Below are positions 57,961 through 64,000 of a stretch of 64,000 nt of DNA, one piece after another. Below the pieces are notes generated by a model. It did not search any database and was not told the DNA's origin. It saw only the letters and a program-made list of their open reading frames with translations. The translations under genes and the position numbers were made by a program. The first letter of the stretch is position 1. Each line of letters opens with the position of its first letter. This DNA is from Parietaria judaica. Taxonomy: Eukaryota > Streptophyta > Magnoliopsida > Rosales > Urticaceae. The stretch is from NCBI GenBank assembly GCA_954871525.1, contig OX940870.1, forward strand, positions 4,495,501 through 4,559,500, in the 5' to 3' direction.

Positions 57961-58690
57961 GGGGCAAATAGTCAAATAGCCAAACTTCAAACTCTAAATA
58001 GTCAAATAGCCAATGTTTTTACTAATATTGTCAAATAGCCAATTAACTATGTTAATAAATCACGAAAGACCTGATTACCCTTGTATTAACGTGTATTAAC
58101 GTGGTTAATTTGTTTAAAAATAATAATTATTTTAAAAAAAAAAAATTATTTTTTTTTTGAAAAAAAAAATTATTTTTTTTGTTAAAATTTTAATCAGGAT
58201 TTTTTATTTTTAAACAAATTAACTCCGTTAATACACATTAATACGTTTATTAACGTATTAACGTGGTTAATTTGTTTAAAAATAAATAAAAAAATTTCAA
58301 ATAAAATAAATAAATTTTTAAAAAAAATAAACAAATTTTTTGTTAAAATTTTAATCACGATTTTTTTTTATTTTTTAAACAAATTAACTCCGTTAGTACA
58401 CGTTAATACACATTAATAAACGTATTAACGTAGTTAATTTGTTTAAAAATAAAAAACCTTGATTAAAATTTTAACAAAAAAAAAATTCAAATTTTTTTTT
58501 TCAATAAAAAATTATTTAAAAAATAAATAAATTAACCACGTTAATACCGTTAATATGTTAAAAGGGTATTATAGGTATAAAATATGTTATTAAATAACTA
58601 TTTGGCTATTTCACAAAGAAAAATAAAAGGTTAGCTATTTGGCTAATCAAACATTTCAATTTGACTATCTCATGCTATTTCTCAAATTTT
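57961..58690. mobile_element. fold-back MITE with repeated TTAACG motifs
   Basis: The left end has several copies of AAATAGTCAAATAGCC. The right end has the inverse (GGCTATTTC, GCTATTTGGCTAATC, TTTGACTATC). The middle alternates GTATTAACGTGGTTAATTTG and its inverse with long A and T runs, so it can form several overlapping hairpins. Confidence 0.8.
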
Positions 58691-59140
58691 AATATTTAGT
58701 AGCATTGCCTCTTAACCTATAGAAAAGTACAAATTATTCCCTACTTATTAAAATGTCGACTTTTAATCTGCGCTGAATTAATCGCTTGTTGAATAAAATG
58801 TCTCAGAATGATGAGCATGTCACATATTGTGTGCACAACTTTCTCATTTTTCAACACTTAGAGGAGGCAATTTCCCACTTTTGCAGAACACATGGGACAT
58901 TATTGTCAAATATTAATTATCAGGGACCAAACTGAGCCTACATGTAAAGTTCCAGAAGTAATAATAATGCATCCAAGCTGTCTCGTATAAGGTGGTTCTT
59001 GCTTATTATAGTAACTTATCATGTTGATTCAAAGCTAGCCAAAACCTCCAAGTAACTGAACTAAAGAGCTATATATCAGCTTTATTGTCCCGTTATGCAG
59101 TTTCTTTGTCGTTTTGGAAACCGAAAGGCTGGAAATGATG
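58691..59140. other. spacer and probable 3' UTR of the APX6-like gene
   Basis: The minus-strand gene ends at 59141, so this holds its 3' UTR and a short spacer. No other feature seen. Confidence 0.5.
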
Positions 59141-61509
59141 TCACGCGCTTCTCCACTTGGCGCCCGAATCCACGAGCTTGGTGTAAGCCTTCCCGAAATC
59201 TTCGAAGAACGCGTCCTGATTCTCGGCGTACTTTGTGATCCACCTGCAGACGAAGTTACGATGACTTTCAGGGTAAGGAAATAAATACTTCGGAAGACTT
59301 TCAGCATGTGATTCCAAAGTTTGAAGACGGACCGTAAGCATTCGTCATCATCGGCGATCGCCCGATCTGATGGAAGCCCGACCATGCCCGTCATACCTGT
59401 GAAAGAATTTGGTTAAAATTCGGGAACATTCTTATGATAAGTAATGTTTGACTCTGGAAATATGTTCTACTCACCACCGGATTTCCATGGCTTCTGTAGA
59501 AGAATTTTGAAATACGCGTTGTCGAACGTGTCTGAATCTCCGAAACCTTTGCTTCCGAGCGTATGGGCTCCTGAGAGAGCCACGAGTTCTTGCGTTCTAT
59601 CCACGAAAAAAAAAAGTTCAGGGAAAAAAAGAAGCTAAGAAAAATTTCATACAAACCAACCCTAATTACAGTGCAGGGAAAGAACAATGCAAACAAGTCT
59701 GTTCCAAAGACTTAAGCCTTCAAACCAAAGCATTCGAATTAAACAACAAACTATAGGATGCAGAGTAAACTCACGAAAAGCCTTTTCGTTGAAAGGATTG
59801 CTTCAGAGATTGAGGTCCCTGCGTCTCTTCGGGAAGTTTGCCTTCGGGATCAGCTCCCCTATATTGCACCATATTTTAATCATAATTTCAGTGATTTTTT
59901 TTCCCGTAGAAGCAGCATGGATTCAAGATTTCAAGTGGTGTATATCAGCTTATATTAAAAGTAACTTTAATTTTTTCAGTACTCGCAATAATTGTAAGAA
60001 GCGTGAGAGCGTCCTACTTTGTAAATTTTAATTAATGTTAATACACATTCTATAAGTGAAAATTAAAAACTATTCCTTTTTTTTTTAGAATTTGTGACCC
60101 AAATCCGTTTCTTTGCCTCAGCCTGACCGGCCCTTCTTTGGATTAGGGATACCTTAATTAAGTGATTAAGTTGAAAACTTTCTCCCTAACCCGTGGTTTT
60201 CCTAAATAGGGTTCTCTATGTTTATCTTTGTGTGCATTATTTTCCGTTTATTCATTGATCATGTTGTACACATCTATAACAACTTCATTTCATGCCGATT
60301 TAGATCACATAGCAGCAAAAAAGAACTACTCACGGCGAGTCAAGCCTGCCTATCTTGACGGGTATTACGGGGCCTCCACAAATCGAAACTGCTTCAGCTC
60401 CACCGACAGCGATCATGTCCGCCCAAGATACTAATCACCGAAACAAACTGACATGAGTTCATCATTCATAAATCATAACTCATCCATGTAGATGCAAATT
60501 AAATAAGATACAAACCTGGCTTTATTGCATCAACTTCTCTCTTAGCTTTTTCTAAAATCTGATAGAAAATTACAATAGTGCATACATTCAATTCAGGACT
60601 CAAATCCAAAAACTAACACCAATTAGATTCGTGCAATCACGTAGTATTCTATCCCAAAATACCATAAAGTAATAAAAGAAAACTGACCTTCAAAGGAAAT
60701 TTAAGACCTGTATTTTCGAACCTTTCGAGTTCATAAAGAATCGAGCCGTTCATACCACCTGCATTCGACCATGCATATTTATCGGTTATTCGGTACAATA
60801 CAAGGGGGATTTTGCAAATTAGGTGCGAAAACCTGTGAATGTTTCGTTGATAAAACAAAGGAGAAACAAAATCACTAAGAAAAATCACCTGATTTATCAT
60901 TCACCTCGAAAGTTCCGGCGTCGTGAAAAACCAACCGGAGCACACCGGCGGCTCTTCCCTTGGGAACAACCTTCCTGATTTCCTCCTTCATCATCTCATA
61001 TTCATTTTTGACTGACCTTTGGAAGAAAAAGATTCGCACATTGAAGTGATTTTGATGCAAAAATAATAACTGGAATTGCTATTTGAGCTTATCAATGGCG
61101 TTCTTGTTTTCAACTTACTCTCCTGCTTTCGCGTCAATGTTCCAGTTCTCCAACGATTCGCACAGAGGAAGAAGGAACGGAAACGCCGCACTGAACAACA
61201 GACCTCTCCTTTTCCAATCACAATCACTCTCTCCACCTGCTAAAACGATAACCAGTAACCACAACGAAATCAACTCTATACTCCATAACCTACGAGGATC
61301 CTACACGAAAACAGAAACAGAGGCCTGATTCCAGAACCTGAAGCAGCATCGCTCGCCGTTGCTCTGACTGAACCGGCGCGAAACCCTAGTGCTGGCGTTG
61401 ATGCTGTTTTGGAGCCGAGAAGCTTGGCGGGAAACTTGCGCTCCCGGCGGAGGGACGACGGAGGAGTTGCGGCTGAGTAAGGGGAGCAGAGCGTGGACGA
61501 AGCCGCCAT
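59141..61509 (-). CDS. APX6: APX6-like class I heme peroxidase, plastid-targeted
   Basis: Ten exons: 61509-61338, 61236-61119, 61016-60889, 60758-60688, 60558-60516, 60430-60334, 59858-59775, 59596-59475, 59396-59333 and 59243-59141, 333 residues in phase. The N-terminus (MAASSTLCSPYSAATPPSSL) is Ser/Ala-rich, as in plastid transit peptides. Distal site: Arg124 and His128 in LRLVFHDAG, with Phe127 where classical APX has Trp. Proximal His249 lies in LVALSGAHTLG. Other blocks match Arabidopsis APX6: PVSWADMIAVGG, DPEGKLP, FDNAYFKILL, DDECLRWITKYAENQDAFFE. The ascorbate-binding Arg after the proximal His and the proximal-side Trp of classical APX are absent (GSKGFGDSDTFDN), so ascorbate may not be the main donor. 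It lies downstream of the receptor kinase on the same strand. Confidence 0.92.
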
Positions 61510-61926
61510 AGCTGCGACGAAGATGGTGATTCGAGAGTCTGGTTCGTAGGAGAGTGAGAGTGAGAGTGAGGAGTTAAAGAGATGTCAGTGAGTTGGTGAA
61601 TCGGGCGAGTCATGATTTCTCGAGTACTCAACTCTCAATCAACACAGACAGAGCTTCTTCGTTTCATAGCCGTTTGATTAGCATCAATTATTTCTCTGGA
61701 TTTGATTTGGATTGGGTTTTTTATTACACTCATGTGTTAATAGCAATAAAGCACGTGCCTAATTAATATACTAATTTTTGGATTATCATTTTTTCTGTTA
61801 AACAGAGCAAACATTGACGAAATACTATATAATATATTTATATTTTTACTAGGCGTTACAAAATTTGAGTGATACATTACTATACAAAGAAAAGAAACAA
61901 AAATCAAATTGAAACGAGCGAACGGA
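61510..61926 (-). promoter_or_regulatory. 417-bp interval: kinase 3' UTR and APX6 promoter
   Basis: Both neighbours are on the minus strand, so this short gap must hold the kinase 3' end and the promoter and 5' UTR of the peroxidase gene. The part next to the peroxidase ATG contains GAGA/TCTC repeats (61547-61575). No TATA box is clearly defined. Confidence 0.5.
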
Positions 61927-64000
61927 TCACCGCGGCCCCGAGAGGCGCACGGCCGAGAGATAGGCGTCGCTGTTGTACTCCGACGGCCCGGACGACGTGC
62001 CATCGCCGCTGGTGGACTTGAGGAAGCCGGAGTAGAACCGCATCCCGATCGGCGAGGATGTCGGCGGCGGAGCCACGGGGCTCAAGCCTTCCAGCATTTG
62101 CACGACCTTGGCCATCGACGGCCTGAGGCTCATGTCCTCTTGGATGCACCACAGCGCCACTTTGATTGCTCTCGACACGCTCTCGTCGTCGTCCGGCGTG
62201 GCCGCTTTCCAGTCGAGGGCGTCCCGCAGCTTGCCTTCCTCCAGCATCTTGAAGGCGTACGACGGGAAGTGCGACTTCTCCGAGGACTCGCTCGGGTCGT
62301 AATTCTTCCTCCCGCCGATGATCTCCAGCAGCAGCATTCCGTAGCTGTACACGTCGCTCTTCTCCGAGATCGCGTAGTTCGTGATCCACTCCGGGGCGAG
62401 GTACCCGCGCGTGCCGCGCATCGTGGTGAACACGTGGCTCTGCTCACGGGTCATCAGCTTCGCCAGCCCGAAATCCGACACCTTCGCTTGGAAATTCTCG
62501 TCGAGGAGGACGTTTTCTGGCTTGATGTCGCAGTGTATGATCTTCGCGTCGCAGTCCTCGTGGAGATACGCGAGCCCTTTCGCAGTCCCCACCGCGATAG
62601 TGAAGCGGTGGGCCCAGCTCAACGCGTGCTCCACCCGCCCATCGCGCCGGAAGATCCACCTCTCGAGCGAGCCATTGGCCATAAACTCGTATGCCAAGAG
62701 GCGATGGCTGCCCTCGGCGCAGAAGCCTCGGAGGCGGACCAAGTGCAGGTGGTGGATGCTGCCGATGATGCTAACCTCGGCACGGAACTCTTTCTTCCCC
62801 TGCCCGATGCCCTCCAGCTTCTTCACAGCAATGCGGCTCCCGTCTGGGAGGGCACCTTGGTAGACCGTGCCAAACCCGCCCTGCCCGAGCTTCTGCGAGA
62901 AGTTGTTCGTGGCTGTCATGAGATCCGCGTAGCTGTACCGGACGGGCATCCCAACTAGGCTCTCGAGGAAATTGTCCTCCTCCGATGATTCCCGGGGTGA
63001 CTCCGGCGGTTTCTTCGCCTTCCACGTGTGGAAGCGGTAGCCGAGATAGATGAGAGCGCAGATGACGACCACGGTGGCGAGGACGATGATCACCACATAC
63101 GGGAAATGCTTCTGATTGTCGTTGCTTTCTCCGGCGCTTTGGCCGGAGCTCAGGACCTTGACGTAGGAGACGAAGCTTGAGCCCTTGTTCGAGCTCTGGA
63201 AATTCCCAATTCTATCGAAGTGAAAGCAGTCTCCCGAACTGTTTTGGAAGAACATTGCGAGGCAAGAGCAGTTGCTCTGGCAGGAATCCTTGCATCTGAT
63301 CAGGTCCCGGCCTTTTGACGACGGAGAAACGAACTCGAGCGCGAAGTAGTACAGCCCGTCCCCGGCGTCGACCATCTCGGTATCAGCAGAGGCTGAATTT
63401 CCGTTATCACACAGGGACGTGGCGATTGCGCCGGAGCAGTTGGGGCGGGAGCTCAGTCCGGAAGGGCACTGGCACTTGTTGTCGCCGAGGCACTCATAGT
63501 ACGCGTCGCAGTGCATCGGTGCTTTGCACGAGTCGCTAGGCACCTTCGTCGCCGCAAACGACGACGAATCGCTGCCCAGGTCCGCGAAATTGACGAACCC
63601 GTCTTCGCCCAGAACCGCGATCCACGTCGCGTTCTCCACGCCCGAGCTGGACAAGATGAACTGCCAGAGCAGAACCCTGTCCTTGTCGTAGAACTTCCAC
63701 GAATTGTCCTCGATGACCGCAACGCTGACCTCGCCGCCGCCTTTGTTGATCGTGCGGCGAATGTCCTTCCCCATCGACCAGTACGGCTGCGGCGTCTCGA
63801 ACCCGGCGTAGAGCGTCATGTCGCCGGATTCGATCTCGAGAAAGTAAGTCATATTCTTCGGGTTGGGATTGCTCCGAAGCGTCATTCCTCCGACGAAGTC
63901 CTGTCCCCATAGGAGCGTGTCCGTCGGATTGCTAAAGCTCTGCCAGACCACTTTACCCGCGTCGCCGAGAACGACTAAATTGCCGGAATCCCACAACTCC
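61927..64000 (-). CDS. SD25: G-type lectin S-receptor-like Ser/Thr kinase, SD2-5-like (partial)
   Basis: A single exon runs off the window end, with about 690 residues visible and the N-terminal signal peptide and most of the B-lectin domain missing. Visible order: end of B-lectin (WDSGNLVVL, WQSFSNPTDTLL); Cys-rich segment (CDAYYECLGDNKCQCPSG); PAN-like region (CKDSCQSNCSCLAMFF); TM helix at about visible residues 299-321 (YVVIIVLATVVVICALIYLG); kinase about 367-640 with GQGGFGTV, AVKK, IIHCDIKPENVLL, DFGLAKL and APEWI. The HCD in place of HRD marks a non-RD kinase, a class often linked to immune or surface sensing. It closely resembles Arabidopsis SD2-5. Role: plasma-membrane receptor kinase, ligand unknown. 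Strong GC bias creates long open antisense frames that are not genes. Confidence 0.93.
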   Translation of the reverse strand, partial: ELWDSGNLVVLGDAGKVVWQSFSNPTDTLLWGQDFVGGMTLRSNPNPKNMTYFLEIESGDMTLYAGFETPQPYWSMGKDIRRTINKGGGEVSVAVIEDNSWKFYDKDRVLLWQFILSSSGVENATWIAVLGEDGFVNFADLGSDSSSFAATKVPSDSCKAPMHCDAYYECLGDNKCQCPSGLSSRPNCSGAIATSLCDNGNSASADTEMVDAGDGLYYFALEFVSPSSKGRDLIRCKDSCQSNCSCLAMFFQNSSGDCFHFDRIGNFQSSNKGSSFVSYVKVLSSGQSAGESNDNQKHFPYVVIIVLATVVVICALIYLGYRFHTWKAKKPPESPRESSEEDNFLESLVGMPVRYSYADLMTATNNFSQKLGQGGFGTVYQGALPDGSRIAVKKLEGIGQGKKEFRAEVSIIGSIHHLHLVRLRGFCAEGSHRLLAYEFMANGSLERWIFRRDGRVEHALSWAHRFTIAVGTAKGLAYLHEDCDAKIIHCDIKPENVLLDENFQAKVSDFGLAKLMTREQSHVFTTMRGTRGYLAPEWITNYAISEKSDVYSYGMLLLEIIGGRKNYDPSESSEKSHFPSYAFKMLEEGKLRDALDWKAATPDDDESVSRAIKVALWCIQEDMSLRPSMAKVVQMLEGLSPVAPPPTSSPIGMRFYSGFLKSTSGDGTSSGPSEYNSDAYLSAVRLSGPR

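Noticed and set aside
61909..62958. 349-codon plus-strand ORF
   Set aside because: It lies entirely antisense to the receptor kinase domain. The strong GC bias of that gene keeps antisense frames open.

Overview
This is eudicot nuclear DNA. The genes have spliced plant gene structures and plant-only families (EBF-type F-box, WVD2-like, plastid APX6-like, G-type lectin receptor kinase). The spaces between them are AT-rich and packed with plant transposons (MULE, Helitron, hAT MITE, LINE, Ty1/copia). I cannot name the species.

Host genes, left to right: a DUF4050-family gene (+, 303-2079, 5 exons); an EIN3-binding F-box gene of the EBF1/EBF2 type (+, 22949-25240, 2 exons); a WVD2-LIKE/TPX2-domain microtubule-associated gene (-, 37215-38898, 7 exons); an APX6-type plastid peroxidase gene (-, 59141-61509, 10 exons); and an SD2-5-like receptor kinase (-, 61927 to beyond the window end). 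All five exon chains close in frame. From memory, close Arabidopsis homologues of these genes sit in two paralogous neighbourhoods (around At5g25350 and At4g32300-At4g32330). If so, this is an old conserved gene block pushed apart by transposons.

Transposon layout: nested fold-back elements at 6.8-8.1 kb; an about 10.9-kb Mutator-like element at 8.9-19.8 kb; a hAT-type MITE at 20.0-20.7 kb; a TIR element with 9-bp flanking repeats at 27.6-35.6 kb, split by a 6.9-kb Helitron that carries a piece of a GH31 glucosidase gene; a 5'-truncated LINE with a perfect 18-bp target duplication at 42.0-44.6 kb; a nearly complete Ty1/copia element at 44.9-50.8 kb; and several small fold-back elements.

The most unusual system is the 10.9-kb MULE. 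It carries two convergent genes. One is a DUF1985-type accessory protein (+) with coiled-coil and basic segments and no Ulp1 protease domain. The other is a MuDR-type transposase (-) that is intact except for one in-frame stop. Nearly all noncoding DNA between and inside these genes, introns included, is filled with GTAAC/GTTAC dyads (GTAAC-N4-GTTAC) spaced on a 20-bp period, while the exons are nearly free of them. This looks like an accumulated recognition code for an element-encoded DNA-binding protein, comparable in concept to VANDAL anti-silencing motifs, but with a different motif.
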